Assembly (NCBI GenBank): GCA_963855995.1
Contig: OY979716.1
Coordinates: 88,809,042-88,873,041 of the forward strand
Origin: Muricea muricata
Taxonomy: Eukaryota > Cnidaria > Anthozoa > Malacalcyonacea > Plexauridae
Direction of reading: 5' to 3'
DNA: 64,000 nt
The translations under genes and the position numbers were made by a program. Shown here one piece after another: positions 1-12,140 of the stretch (position 1 is the first letter of the stretch; every line of letters starts with the position of its first letter). The notes beneath the pieces were generated by a model. The model made no database searches, had not been told where the DNA came from, and saw nothing but the letters and a program-made list of their open reading frames with translations.

Positions 1-264
1 CGACTCCTCAATAACAATGTTTAAGACTTTTTCGCTATTTTCTGCGAGTCTTTTTTCTTTACCAACCTTGCTGAATATTGATGTCGACTTGGGATAATCT
101 TTTGGTTCACCACATAGCCTGCATATGTTCAGGTTAGCCCTTGAATATTCTTTTTCTGGAGTTAATGTGGGACTAGCAGCTACCGCAATATCTTGTCGCA
201 ATATTTGCAAATTTCCAGGTGTTGACCCCCGCCAAAAGTTTGCAGAAGGGTGGGTAAAGAATAA
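1..264 (-). CDS. Partial coding exon with a CxxC motif, runs off the window edge
   Basis: An open minus-strand frame with no stop runs from about 264 to position 1 and continues off the window. It encodes about 85 residues, including ICRLCGEPKDYP followed by a lysine/glutamate-rich stretch. The Cys-x2-Cys and the surrounding pattern resemble the first half of ZAD-like zinc-binding modules found at the N-terminus of many invertebrate zinc-finger proteins. The second cysteine pair would lie outside the window, so this is only a resemblance. No start codon is visible, and the frame may begin at a splice acceptor near 240-264. The neighbouring helicase relic is divergently oriented. Function unknown. 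Confidence 0.4.
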
Positions 265-491
265 TTAAATTAAATAAATAAATGTTAATAAAATAAAAGC
301 CAGTTTGTAAAATTGTAACCATGTATTGCAAACAGAGATGTCTATTTTTTAAACTATATATTTTTTGATAAACTTTTGTATAATGATAAAATTTAGAATG
401 TGTTTATCATAACAACATCCCACCCCCCTTGTCGTATTGAATACATTATTCTTAATTAATTAAACAAGTAGAACTGCAATTGCTGTTGATA

Positions 492-2201
492 ATGAGGTCA
501 TTAAATTCGTTTTTCCATGCCATTGGTTTTGTGTTACAAAAATGCAAGTATGAAGACATATTTCTTAAGGTAAAACAGTACAGAATTTTAGATGCTTTAA
601 TGTCAGGACAAGATGTCATTGGTGTTTTACCAACAGGATGTGGCAAGTCCATCATTTTTCAGTTGCTGCCATTTCTTAATGAATATTACAGCATGACTGA
701 GTCCAATAGTATTGTGATAGTTGTCGCCACACTGAATGCATTAATGAATGACCAAATCAAGTTTCTTCGAAGTAAAGAGGTGAGTGCTGGAATGTTCAGA
801 ACAAAGCCAGTACAAAGAAATCCAACAGATGAAACAAATTATGACTCAGATTCTGCAAGTGAAGAGAATGAGAATGAATGTGAAGAAGATGTTGGAAATG
901 AAATTTTTCTTGTCCGTCAAGGTAAATTCAGAATCTTATTTATCCACCCAGAAGGATTTATTTCATGCAAAGAAGGTCGGAAAATATTGTTGAATGACAT
1001 ATATCAAAAGAATGTTGTGTGCTGTATTATTGATGAAGCCCATCTTGTGCAAGAGTGGGGAGAGAATTTTCGACTAGATTTCAGACAGTTTTGTCAACTC
1101 AAGGCATTATTTCCATGCACTCCAACTTTGGCATTAACTGCATCAGCACCACCAAAGAACGTCAGTTTATTGATTTCTTCCCTTCAAATGCAAGATCCTC
1201 TAAAAGTTATTGGCAACTTAGACAGACAGAACATATACATAGAGGTTCTCAAGAGAAAGCCATCTGTATTTGGCTCTGAAAGTTACAAGAGCATCCTAAG
1301 CCCAATTGCTGAAGAGCTAAAAACTAAACAAGTTAACTATCCATTAACAATTATTTACCTACCACTTAAATGGTGTGGGTATACATTTAAACTATTCATG
1401 CAAATCCTTCAGGAGAAAAGCTATTTTCCTACAGATAAAAGAGAGCCTTCACATTGCTTATTTGCTCTGTTTCATGCAGCTCAGACTGATAAGATGAAAA
1501 ACGAAATTCTCAATCAATTAACCGGAGCATGTGAATTTCATAATATTCGTGTAGTATTTGCAACAATAGCCCTTGGACCAGGTGTAAACATACCTGATGT
1601 TGGACAAGTAATACATGTTGGGTCTCCACGGGCAATTGAATCTTACTATCAAGAAATTGGGAGGGCAGGTCGAGATGGACAATAAGCCAAATCTATCTTA
1701 TATTACAATGGCTCAGATATTGCAACAAATATGCCTGGTATGACAGATGAGATGCGTGCATTTTGTTCAACAGTTAAAACCTGCTTGCGAGAGTATATGC
1801 TTGATTACTTGGGATCAACATGCCAGCACAAGTATTTGTCTCATTCATGCTGCACCAATTGTACTGCTGCATGCAACTGCCAAGAATGCCAGGGTATAAT
1901 GGCGTCACAGCTTCAACTGCCCCAAGAAACTGAACAAAATCAGGTTAGGAAAGTGTCACTTGATCAAAGAGATAAGCTTATAACTATGATGAAAAATTAC
2001 AGGCTAGAACTCGGATCCAAATATTGTCGTTTTGGAAGCATTGACTTAAACACTGGCTTTACATTAGCCCTTATTGACTCAATAGCTTCTGAAGCTAATA
2101 TTATAAGATCAGCAGAACATATGTCTGAAGTATGTCCCATGTGGGATAACGAACATGCTGTTGCATGCATGCAGATGATTAAGGATGTCTGTGAGGAATA
2201 A
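492..2201 (+). pseudogene. RecQ-like DNA helicase relic with one in-frame stop
   Basis: Superfamily 2 helicases of the RecQ type unwind DNA with ATP. The reading frame shows Walker A PTGCGKS (about residue 53), DEAH-type box IIDEAH (about 182), motif III LTASAPP, and motif VI QEIGRAGRDGQ at the end of the first open stretch. A TAA at 1683-1685 interrupts the frame. The same frame continues at once with AKSILYYNGSDIA and a cysteine-rich RecQ zinc-binding segment (CQHKYLSHSCC, CNCQEC) to 2201. A single-base change from a serine codon would explain the stop. I chose ATG 492; the open frame extends a little upstream. A polyadenylation hexamer AATAAA overlaps the terminal stop. Motif order and spacing fit a RecQ core of about 570 residues without HRDC. 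It could be a domesticated or transposon-carried helicase; a clear cellular RecQ is less likely given the isolation and the nonsense codon. Confidence 0.8.
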
Positions 2202-2960
2202 ACACATATTTTTCCTATTGGTTATATACACAGGGCTTGAAATGGCAGGTTGCAAATGGGCCAAACCAAGCAATGTTAATTTATAAAGAAAAGAGAGGTA
2301 AAAAAGAAATTTGAACTGCTATATGACATTGGAAATAGATATTCATTTTATTTAATTTGCTTACCTTAACATTGATCACCACTTTAGAGTGGGACAATAA
2401 AGATAATAAAAATGCGTGTCATTAAAATATTAATTTTGTAAATACCCATTCTTGTCCTTTTGCCAGTTAAAACAATGAAAATGGCAAGACCATATTTTTC
2501 ACTATTTCAGGCCCTGTATTTACCATCAAAGATATGATCCATTCTTTTTAATTATATAAGATATTATAATAAAGTACATGTTTCCATAAACGTTCATATT
2601 ATATCACTTCAGTGTTATTTGCAATCCATAAAAAGTACAAATAAACAATAGTGCTTCACAAAATCCAAGACAAGCCATAATGCCATATTACTGGTATCAA
2701 CATCATGGATGGACAATTACAGTAATAATGACAGCCAAACTTTGATTGAACCATAATACGATTTAGTCCTGCAAATAAAATATAATTGAGCGGCTTGAAT
2801 GAACTACAACTATTAAAAGGAATGTGCAATATGTGTGTTTATTACAACTTTACAAGCAACAACTTTACCAACAATTTTTAAAAGGTTATTCACTTATTCT
2901 ATTCTAAAACTTCTATCAGAGAACACTAAGACATGCTTCTCCTATTTATCATCTAATTAA
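2202..2960. other. AT-rich stretch with no recognisable gene
   Basis: Downstream of the helicase relic. Contains several AATAAA/ATAATAAA hexamers and no open frame, tandem repeat or TIR that I can support. Confidence 0.5.
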
Positions 2961-3236
2961 TTACCACTTGAACAAATGATAAAACAACCAGGAATACTTA
3001 TTACCAGGAACACGTTTCACATCAATGATACAAGGAGATTTAGGTCTGTTCACTTTCAAGATATTGAAAGTAATTTTGTCTCTCAGGCAATTACAGAAAC
3101 CCCGCGCGCAATGCCAAAATAGTATACTCGGATCAGTAAAAGCCACATCGTAAAAAGAATCGTAGAGACAAAGTGGCATAGTGCTATTTTCTTGGAGAAT
3201 TACAGCCCGATAGTCTCGTTTTTCGAAAACTTCCAC
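2961..3236 (-). CDS. Possible single exon of an unknown gene
   Basis: An open minus-strand frame of about 90 residues containing YDVAFTDPSILFWHCARGF and a cysteine pair (FCNC). There is no ATG in frame: the first in-frame start-like codon is GTG, so if real it is probably an internal exon. A good donor (CCTG/GTAATAAGT) lies about 30 bp before the stop and would end the exon after RVPG. Upstream on the same strand, 3401-3412 carries a start-codon-type motif, but that ATG leads to a stop within seven codons. I do not recognise the protein; it may be chance. Confidence 0.25.
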   Translation of the reverse strand: MEVFEKRDYRAVILQENSTMPLCLYDSFYDVAFTDPSILFWHCARGFCNCLRDKITFNILKVNRPKSPCIIDVKRVPGNKYSWLFYHLFKW

Positions 3237-3400
3237 ATTCTAGAGATGTTTACTTCGCTGAGGTCAACCCGTGAATGAAGCCAATCAGCAAAGCGCATGC
3301 AAATTTCCCATGATGCTTTGCGAGTAGCTGTCCAACCTCCTCTGATGACCCCTCTTGCACTATCATTTCAATGACATCATGCTGAATCTATAATAAGAGC

Positions 3401-3412
3401 GCCGCCATCTTG
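3401..3412 (-). promoter_or_regulatory. TISU/YY1-type motif
   Basis: On the minus strand this reads CAAGATGGCGGC, a full match to the TISU consensus SAASATGGCGGC (YY1 site combined with a short-leader start codon). The ATG opens a frame of only six codons, so here it may mark a promoter remnant and not a used start. It lies between two minus-strand relics. Confidence 0.4.
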
Positions 3413-3454
3413 AATTTATAATCAGGGGCTATACGGGCGGGACAGTACTACTGT

Positions 3455-4163
3455 TAGCAATTATCTTCATTGCATCTGCTTTATCACCATGAATAACTCT
3501 TGACCCACCAACTGACTCTTTAGATCGAACATCACCACCCTTCAAAATGTTCTCTCTTCTAACCCAACCACCATGTTCTCGAACAGAATCCAAATCGCTT
3601 TCATCACAATATTTCTGTAGTTCTTCAGAGCCACTTTGAGTTTCTCCATCACAAATGTTTTGTACACTAGTAAATTGACTCCCACTATTTAAAGACCAAA
3701 AGTGCTGAAGAATCTGTTGCTACAATTGTTCTGATGCTTGGTGAAAATGTGCGTTCGTGCTGAATACATCGTAACCAATAAGTTTACCCCATGACTGTTT
3801 GATTGAATAATGATAAAAACTGATGGACCTTGTCATGCCAAATTGCCTCTCCAAAATGACTTCTTTCTTCTGTCGGGTATTTTTTACTTCGGTCTTGGTA
3901 TAACAAGCTTCGACTAAACGTAATACGTCTTGCAAAAACTCTTCCTAAAGATACACTTATTTTCATCCAACATTGCTTCTGATGCCAATTCTAAAATATC
4001 TGCATTTAATATGTTGCCTTCACGAAGTGTTTTTAAAACTGACACCAAATTTTTTGCTGTAATAATACTTGAGGATTTCCCGCCTGAACTCAGCCTAGCT
4101 CCCAGGCTATGCATCACACATCGCTCAGCCTTTTGTAAGCGCGTTTCCCCGCCCAGTATATAA
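3455..4163 (-). pseudogene. Broken gene of unknown function (transposon-type cnidarian ORF)
   Basis: Three minus-strand stretches read as one damaged protein. 4163-3914 gives SSGGKSSSIITAKNLVSVL and an acidic helix. A frameshift near 3935 moves reading to 3935-3720 (LVEACYTKTEVKNTRQKKEV, then aromatic-rich sequence ending EQL). A TAG at about 3720 interrupts that same frame, which continues to about 3455 with DSVREHGGWVRRENILKGGD and a lysine-containing C-terminus. Total length is about 235 residues. The pattern recalls ORFs linked to mobile elements in cnidarian assemblies, but I cannot name a family or an activity. The adjacent LINE relic ends at about 4235, so this is probably a separate unit. 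Confidence 0.4.
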
Positions 4164-4556
4164 GAGCCCTGATCTCACGTGATACGCTTTTCACCAATGA
4201 AACACATGAAAAGGAGAACTTTGACGATTAGTATACAATAATACTTTTTATTTTTGTCAAGTAACATCGGAGATATGAGAACGTCTTAAATACTACAACA
4301 GGAATTCGGTCTAGAGCTGGGCAAGGGGACGAACTTGCTGTCATAATAATCTCCCGACAGTAATTTTCTGATATGTTGGTGAAGATTTGTCAAAAGCATG
4401 GTCTGGTTCGTTGAATCGAGATATCCATGATGGAATACTAAAGCTACGGATTGGGTTACAGCATCGTAAGAATTTTTTAAAGCAATTCGTGCAAGTTAGT
4501 TCACAGAAAGTCGGTTTCAGTTTCTCACCGGCTTCCATAAACCTTTTTGTGCACGC

Positions 4557-7500
4557 CATAGAAATAATAGACGTAGAATGCGTACTCCTAGCATTTCTCA
4601 GTCAAAATTATGTTTCCACAAAATGGCGGATTTCGAAGGGCATTTCAACGAGTTCCAATCTTCTGTGTCAAGGAATTTCACGCGGTCAAGAGCTCGTTGC
4701 ACGAGGAGCGGAGATCAAATTGATGGACTTTAGAGCTTTAACTCCTGTTTTTTGCCGGATTTGTATTAACGTATACAATTTGCAGCTTTAACTTTTCTAT
4801 CTATCATGGCAATAATGAATGGTTCATTGCTATGGCCTCTTTTGGAGTTTTGGTACTGATATTTGAAGTGGAACTATCAACTATTTATATGTCCGTATTA
4901 TAAACAAACTGATTTAATTTTGAACGTCATTATGAAAGGGAATTTCCGTACGTGTATTTCCACGCTAAATCAACAATCATACAGAGTTTGGTAAAATGGA
5001 TTATTCGGACAGACTGGAGTGGAAGGGCAGGTGTTGTGACAGCAGGTACAATAATTTTTGTGCCATTAATATTTTAGAATAATTCTGTAGTAAATGACTC
5101 ACCTGATTTGTCTGACAAGAAGTTATTTTTAATCCGGTGTTTTAAATCATTTTAATTCTTTTGAAAATAATAGCGGAATTTGAGAACAAGATGTAAACTA
5201 CATATAACAATGTCAACATGATTTTTTATTTATTTCATTTTTTACAAATTCATGAAATATACAGAAAAGGCAATCGAGCTTTGGAGGATTGTAGTCAGAA
5301 CAGAGTACACTTAACATAAACATTGTCATTCATCTTGTGAATGATTGACTTAAATCTTATGAATGATTGGCTTAAATCTAAATATAAATGATTGACTTGA
5401 AAATATGTAGATATGAATGTTATGTTCTATTTATTGTTTTTGTGTTTTAATGATTTGATAGAAAATTCCCATTCCAAAGTTTAATACACAGTGTTAATCA
5501 TTTATTTACAATTCAACATTATAATTATACATTATTGTAATTAATATTATAAACCCAATCTAGCATTTAATTTGAATTTACACTGCAGCAATGTTCTTTG
5601 GTGTTTGGATGTTATTTCCCACATCCAGGGCACCATTCCCAACCAATAGTGCAAATGTTATGCACTTCTTGGGGACCAGGTTAGTTAACCGCCGCCCGGC
5701 GGATAAGATTAGTAATATGATCATCCCTCATGTATTCATCAAGTAAATGACTTTGTTGAGAGTGTTCAAATAACTCATTGAAGGTGCTTGACTTGGTTTC
5801 TTGAAGCACATCAGAAAATATTTTATCTGCCTTCTTTTTCTTTAGTGACGTCCAGCAGGTTAACTGTTTTCTTGCAAATGTGTCAGTTGAAGTGATAATT
5901 CTAACAACTGAAGGTGATGGAACAGACAGTTTGCCATATTGTTTACAAGCTAAAAGGGAAAAGGCATCTGGAACTTGATTGATTTCTTCAGATGGTTGGA
6001 ATAATGCTGTTGCACATTCACAGCATTTCATCTTCTTGCATAACTTTTTTGCAACATAACCAGATATGTAAAAGAGGACATCAGGTCGCCAAGTAGTGGA
6101 AGTATCCAGCATATATGAAACTTTCTTGTCTTCTTTATCTATTGCACTTGTATCAGGTACTACATCATCATCATTATTTTCCACTGGAACACAATTTGCT
6201 GTGGAAGAGCTTTCTATTTTGTTTGCTAATAGTAATGATCGTAATGCATATTTAAATTGTAGTGTATTAGGGTTGTTATTCCAGCCTAAACGCCCTCTGA
6301 TTTTGCTGAAAAACATTTCCAATTTATCTTGGGAAAATTTGTACGTTAATACAAACTCATAGGGACTGTTAGACCTTTGCAAAAGGTCCTTTGCAATGGC
6401 TAGTATGGACTTTGCTGAAATTGCAAATCCTCGAATAAACGTTTTTCTTGGACCACTGACAATCTTCAGTCCATTTTCATCAGTCAGAGATGTTAAAGTT
6501 TTTATACCATTTGTTAAATAGCTTGAGATTTCTTCATAATTTTTTGTAGTTATTGGTGCTTTAAAATGCTTGCCACCCTTGCTTTTTGAGTTTAGTATGT
6601 CAAAAAGATTATTAATTAGCAAGATAAATTCACATGTGGCATTGCTGTCTTTGAAATTGGGATTACCATTCTTTCTCAAAAAGGTTATTGCAGATGCCAC
6701 AGATGCACTTAATGTCTGGGCAGCAACAGAAACATTCATTTTGTGTTTTTGCCATTGTACATGCTTTGTTTTGAGTTTATTTCCAATGTGCAAAATGTCC
6801 TGTTTTTGAATGTCATACAGAGATTTTATATGCTCCCATGAAATTGTGTTCCCTGTGGGTGTCACAAAATATTTCATGTCTTCTAAAGCATTTCTACCTA
6901 ACTTGAGCATATGGCAAATGTCTAAAACTATGTAGACTTTTAAATCTGGTTTGCAAGGATGGGGAAACGAGCCTTCCAAATTATCAATATTGCAGCCGAG
7001 TTTTCGGGCAGTTGCTACGTTTTTTGTTGGGCCATCAAAAGTTAGCGACTTAACTATTATGTTTTCATGACATAAAACGATTATAGCTTTCTTTATGATT
7101 TGTGCTTGAATTTGGCTGTTTGTTTTGTTGGTTAAAAAGTATGCTATTGGCTTTTGCCATAACCACTAAGACATTTGAGGCGATGTTCTCAGCATCTTCG
7201 CCTTTTATTTCGCCATAATCAATATTGCCAACAAATTGGGACTTTTTCTTGTCCCATTGCGTATCGCTGCGGATGGAAATTTCGTCCAAAATTAGCGCAC
7301 ATTCTGTCTCTCTACTGAGGTGTAGTTTAGCAGAAAGACTACTAATAACGTTAGAAAGAAACCCTGGTTTGCAGACCACATTTCCTGCCCACGATCAAAT
7401 TGTTGCAGGATGCGGCAAATGAAGTGTTTTACGCACAAATTTATAGGCCCTAGGGCTGTAAAAATGCAGAGAAATTGTAAATTCTTTAATATCTTTGCTA

Positions 7501-8741
7501 TATCTGGAACCAGTTTTAAGACTTTTGTTGCTAAATTCGTTTTTGAACAATTCCATGTCGATATGCCCGAAATTGCTGCCCAAAATTTCAGCAAGATCCT
7601 TTGAGAGCAGATTTTTCTTGTCAAGAGTCTCCATCAGACTTTGGTTTTTTCTTGCCTTAAAACTTTTTTCTGGAGTCGCTTAATTTTTTTATCCTTTATT
7701 TTGACAAGTTGTTTTAGTTTCCGTGTTTTAGGAGAAATTAAATTTTCACAATTTAAATCACTAGCTTTGATATCTTGATTGATATTATTGTGATTTGTGA
7801 AAACTGGCGAAGCCGAATCGAAATGACAATATTATCATCACAAATAGGATTATTTTCTTTTTCAGCATTGTTTTTAACGTCATAAAAAATGCTGGGAACG
7901 GCATGCCGTTTCAAAACTTTTCTTGGTAAATTGTCGCTTGGATATCGGCTGAGGATAAAATCGTCGTTACAAAAATGTCTTCCGCATAGTACCGCAGTTT
8001 TTGACGGAAACCAGTTTTCCCTTCCGACAGCTTCAGTCCATTTTAGTAAGTGTTCTTTGTTTTTGTGCGGAAATCTATTAAAATTTATAGCAGTTTGAAA
8101 CTTGGGTTTACATGTAGTTTGAAACAAGGTCACAAATCACAAGGTCAAATACATTAAAAAAATTCCAAGGTCAAGTGTCTTAGTAACAATCTAAGCGCAA
8201 TGTGTAAACAATTACTATCGAGCAAGAACAAAACAAATTGTAAAAAACAACACGAAATATATTTTCATGAAAGCTGCAATAAGTAAACCAACTTAATTAA
8301 AACTGCAAAGCGTAAACAATGATGCAGTATACACATTTTGCTTTAAAAATACGAGAGACTTGGGCTACTTCTACAGTATAAAGACTGAACTCAAATATTT
8401 GTTTTACGACTTATATGACAAGCGACAAAAATTTTATTTACTTACTTGTAAAAAGATTGGCAACCTTCCGGACTAACGTTTTCTCGTTTTTTAAATCTGC
8501 TTGTGCAACCCAATGCCGAACACGAGTTTGGCATTGTTAATTCGTGTGCAGAACAAAAACAAATGCTTAATATATGAATATTTCATGTTTGCAAAATATT
8601 TTTTCAGAAAGCCAGCTTTCACATCACGAAGCACACCACTCCTGGTCAAATTCAATATGGCGGATTTCGAAGGGCACGCTCAGGAAAAAGTAGAGACATG
8701 ATTCGTGACCGAGTACGCATTCTATATCTATTATTTCTATG
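4557..8741 (-). mobile_element. P-type DNA transposon with 31-bp TIRs and 8-bp TSD
   Basis: Left TIR 4557-4587 and right TIR 8711-8741 match inverted at 29 of 31 positions; each starts CATAGAAATAATAGA. They are flanked by GTGCACGC (4549-4556) and GTGTACGC (8742-8749), an 8-bp TSD with one mismatch. A 31-bp TIR beginning CAT and an 8-bp TSD are the hallmarks of Drosophila P elements. The only gene inside is a THAP9/P-type transposase on the minus strand (8133-5681). The 1.1 kb between the left TIR and the transposase end (4590-5680) holds no other gene. A GGCGGATTTCG motif sits inside both ends (4623-4633 and 8659-8669). Total 4,185 bp. Confidence 0.9.
5681..8133 (-). pseudogene. P-element/THAP9-like transposase, frameshifted
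   Basis: Cut-and-paste transposase with an RNase H-like DDE core. Reading leftward: a THAP-type DNA-binding region at 8133-7865 (FNRFPHKNKEHLLKWTEAVG, AVLCGRHF, ending AVPSIF); a basic coiled coil (about 7735-7640); the conserved SRYSKDIKEFTISLHFYSPR and LPHP region at 7634-7395; the first catalytic strand ILDEISIRSD at about 7300; and the 432-residue part 6979-5681 with DICHMLKLGRN, RGRLGWNNNPNTLQF and YISGYVAKKLC. The N-terminal C-x-C pair of the THAP zinc site is not in the first exon, so an upstream exon or loss is possible. At least three frame changes or stops separate the pieces; some may be introns, but the element looks inactive. Confidence 0.85.
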
Positions 8742-9330
8742 GTGTACGCCCAGAAATTCTTCCTGATTTCTTTACCGTGGTCAATATTGCGAGTATTGTA
8801 AATTGCATTTTGTTTTCCAGATAACGTTTCACGTAATAGCTTCGCTACAAACTTAATCGACCGTAAATCCTCAGGGGTGTTCCGCTTCAACTTTCTATAT
8901 TCTTGTTTGAGCTGTTGTTTCAAAAACTCTTTGTATTTTAACAAGAAACTGTTTGCTTCTACATGCTCTGGGTGTTTGATTATGCCAAAATTGTCAGCGA
9001 AATAATTATACATTGTGTTTGACATGTTAAGAATTATATCATTAATGTCATAGTTATCGCTATTATCCATAGACAGTTCTAACCTGAAAATATTTCGGAA
9101 GATGCCCATTCGCTGTCTGATTTAGGTAGTTTTATGCCTGGTTTACGTTCTGGATGCTCAGTCGATATGGATTCAGTAATATCAACTTCCCCTACCTCGT
9201 ATCTCTCGTCGTTCATTGCAGCTATTTCTTGGCTTAGTCCAGAACCGCATGTTCGTTGATGCATTTTTAACCCTCTTAGACCTTTGCAATGTTTGCCACA
9301 TACACATTTAAAACCACTCGTGTTACTCAC

Positions 9331-10080
9331 TCGTCTTTTTACTTCCTCACTTGCCCCATCTAGTTAGCTGCTTTGCTCTGATATTTTTGAACTCCTTTCA
9401 TTCGCTTTAGTCCCCGAATCTCGTTCTCCAAGCTTCGCTTTACATTGCCACTGATGTCGTCGAAGACGTAAAATCTAATCCACAAAATGTGCATACAACG
9501 AGAACCACAAGCAAAGCAAGTATCGCAATCTTCGTTTCGTAGTAACCAATAAATAAAAACAACTATAAAATTAATATAACTGTAAATATATTAACTATAT
9601 AAATATAACTATGACTATAACTATGACTATGACCATGCAACTGTGACTGCGACTGCGACTGCGACTCGAATGCGACTGCGACTGCGAATGCGAATGTAAA
9701 TGTAAATGTAAATAATTTTTGAAACTTTAATGCATTGTTACCAAGCAGTAAATTAATGTATTAAAATACTCAAGTTAGTTACCCTACGCAAGATAAACAA
9801 TACATACGTCTGCAGGAAAGATGATGGGCATGTTTGTTTTTGCCAGTACATAAAGGAAATTAGATTGGTATCTTGCACAAAGTCAGTTATCTCTTCCGTT
9901 AGCGTCACAGTATAAGTAATGATACTTGAACGGGTCAATGTTTGATAGAAAGGAAATACTGTTTTGTTGTAAATAGAGAAAATTCCAATGTAACTCAAAC
10001 TTTGTACTTACGCGTGCACAGGTTTGACGCTTTCCCGTCAATCATTTGTATAGGTAATTCGCACGGTCAGGTAATAAAAG
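9331..10080. other. Non-coding; includes degenerate simple repeats at about 9595-9715
   Basis: From 9595 to 9715 there is an imperfect hexanucleotide array: AACTATGACT-type units, then GCGACT units, then AATGTA units. The rest shows no gene. Confidence 0.6.
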
Positions 10081-10592
10081 TGTTACGTCATAAAAATGTA
10101 GTATTGTAAAATTAAAGGAAAGTAAAAGTCAAACATTGAAGTTGAGCTAATATATATAGAGATATTAAGTTTTACAAAAGAAGTAAACGAAATAAGTTAA
10201 GTTTTGAACATTTTTTAAATAATATTGACGGAGCATACGACCGACCGAGACAGTGCGACAACGCCCTAAAACAAACAAAGGAAGAGAGCTAGCAGAGAGT
10301 TCAGAAGCCAACAATCTAGAACCTGATTGGCTGAGCCCACATCAGCGCGCCATTCTGTTCACATGCACAAAAACTCCTACGACCGTTAGTATAAAAGACC
10401 GCCACAGCTGAATCTCAACAGTAGTTGCTGAGTATAGCCGAGAAGTGAAAACTCTACTGAAACGAACAGGGAGCAACAGACAAGACAGACCAACAAACTC
10501 AGGAGAAGAAGACGACTATTGAACTGCAGAATTAATACCTGTAAAGATCTCCTACCTCGCGTAGATGTAGTCTGAATAAAGAATACATAACA
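10081..10592 (+). mobile_element. Probable solo LTR (or LTR-like promoter segment)
   Basis: The segment begins TGTTACG and ends CATAACA, giving the inverted TGTTA/TAACA termini typical of LTRs. It contains a TATA box (GTATAAAAG, 10389-10397) about 180 bp before a polyadenylation hexamer AATAAA (10575-10580), as expected for U3-R-U5. No clear 4-6 bp TSD flanks these exact borders, and no primer-binding site or polypurine tract is evident, so the boundaries are uncertain. Confidence 0.4.
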
Positions 10593-11340
10593 CCATAGTT
10601 AAAACTATGGGTCAAAACCGGTTGATATATAAATTATATTCAATAGAATTAAATAACAGTTCTCATAATACACAGGTGCATTATCTACACAAATCATAAC
10701 TATAGGCAGCTAAAGGAACCTCAATAGTTCTGGGCAAGTCCAATTAATATAATTGTAGTCCACTTATTTGTACGTTGAGTAATAGCCTATATAGCCTATA
10801 TACGAAATTCTCGTATATTCTCGTGACAAGACTAAGTGTCGTAATTTCGAGGGTTATAACTTTGAATTTATCGCATAATGCAAGTAACTGCGATCTCAAA
10901 TCTCGATATTTGTCTTGCTTACGTCTCCTTGCACTTTTGCAGATTGTATCATGTGGAACGGTTAATTCTGCAGTATCACATAATAATCTCGTTTCGTTCG
11001 AACTATACTATATCAGGCCTTAACTTTCCAAACAGATTTGATGTACATTGTTAACCACAGTCAGCGCAATCAGCGAAAATCTCTATATCTTCCGACGCCG
11101 CTCTCCGTAAGTAATGCAGTAGGGTATTCGTCATTGAATCATGCCTCCACGTATATCTCTTTTGCTGTAATGAAACTTTGCAGCACGAAACTACATGAAA
11201 CTGTGTTTGGATTTTGGTACAAAGGTCGCAACTGGAAGAATCACAAATTAATGTTCTACAGCTTCAGATTGAATTGTTGCTCAAGGTAAGTACAAGAGCT
11301 CGCCTGGCAAAACAAGTAATATTTCTAGGCAACTTGCTAA
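10593..11340. other. No recognisable gene
   Basis: Starts with a short palindrome (CCATAGTTAAAACTATGG) directly after the LTR-like segment. Remaining sequence is AT-rich with short chance frames only. Confidence 0.5.
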
Positions 11341-11347
11341 CTACTTC

Positions 11348-12140
11348 CTACCATAAATCCAAGATTTTCTTATGGCATACTTCTACCAGATGTTTTACAA
11401 TAAAACTTTGTTTCTTTAATTCAGTAAAGTTTGCCCAAACCTCTTGGTTCTTTTGCACTTTCAACAGTTTATTTGTTTCGGACATAACTTCATACCTTTC
11501 CGTTATATTAGGTGACGCTTTCTCGATTACTTCATCCAATTTGATGTATTTAGATGATGTTACAGCATAGAGGTGTTGAATATCATTGTTTTTTGATGAT
11601 TGCAAAATGCGTCTTATCGAAAGTTTGCATTGTAAATATGAATATGAAGCAGAAAAAAAATTAATGCCTAGTTCTGATTTCGGGGGTTTTAAATGAGTGA
11701 TATTGCCACTAACTGGGATTTGTATTGCCATTTCCGGACATACTTTGAAATAATGGGATCGATGTTCTGTTTTATCAAAGTTTCAGAGACATCGTAAATA
11801 AAAAATCGTTACCAAATCTTTGAGTAAACACAGTTTTGAATAGTCCATATTTTCGAAAAAGATCTATTTTCTTTAAATACTCTTCGATCTCACAGAATAA
11901 CTTAACCTTAATTGATTCACGGACCATACCAAAATTAAATTGTTTTTCTAGATAGTTAAATCTTTGCTCATTTTCTATGGGTGGTACTCGTTTCCCTGAG
12001 ATAATAATAACTGGCTGGTATTGAATTTCTTTTGAAGCTTGTTTCCCTAGGTAGCCCAAAGCTCGATGTTTTATATAAATTCAAGCATCTATTCAGTTTC
12101 GAATATTGCGGTCTTGGCGTAGCGGTGGTTGCGTAATTGT
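11348..12140 (-). pseudogene. LINE reverse-transcriptase C-terminal tail, 5'-truncated
   Basis: Minus-strand frames 12059-11775 and 11731-11348 encode the thumb and C-terminal region of a non-LTR reverse transcriptase: GKRVPPIENEQRFNYLEKQF followed by FGMVRESIKV, then IPVSGNITHLKPPKSELGIN, KLSIRRILQSSKN and an alpha-helical tail ending KKILDLW. The two parts are in different frames, with a frame change near 11750. The RT palm and upstream parts are absent. It resembles the family of the LINE at 4235-9330, but it sits upstream of that copy on the same strand, so it is a separate truncated insertion. Confidence 0.65.

Larger units (their letters stand above)
4235..9330 (-). mobile_element. R2/NeSL-like LINE relic, split by a P-type transposon
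   Basis: Reading leftward, the 5' part lies at 9330-8750 and the rest at 4548-4235. The first part has a C2H2-like finger (CVCGKHCKGLRGLKMHQRTC), then a LPKSDSEW segment, then, after a frameshift near 9100, NTMYNYFADNFG and a lysine-rich helix ending IRKNFWAY. The second part resumes with TKRFMEAGEKLKPTF, SIPSWISRFNEP, and (after another frameshift at about 4345) SSSPCPALDRIPV, which looks like the start of the reverse-transcriptase region of finger-bearing LINEs. Between them sits a complete P-type element with its TSD. The copy lacks the catalytic RT motifs and is truncated at about 4235, where unrelated sequence begins. Family assignment rests on finger layout and wording of motifs, so the clade is tentative. 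Confidence 0.65.

Noticed and set aside
452-655. Minus-strand frame across the helicase start
   Set aside because: Shadow of the RecQ-like coding strand; no motif.
6096-6809. Plus-strand frames within the P-type transposase
   Set aside because: Antisense of a well-supported transposase.
10081-10592. LTR pair of the Gypsy element at 37-40 kb
   Set aside because: Only the first four bases agree with that LTR; no further similarity by eye.
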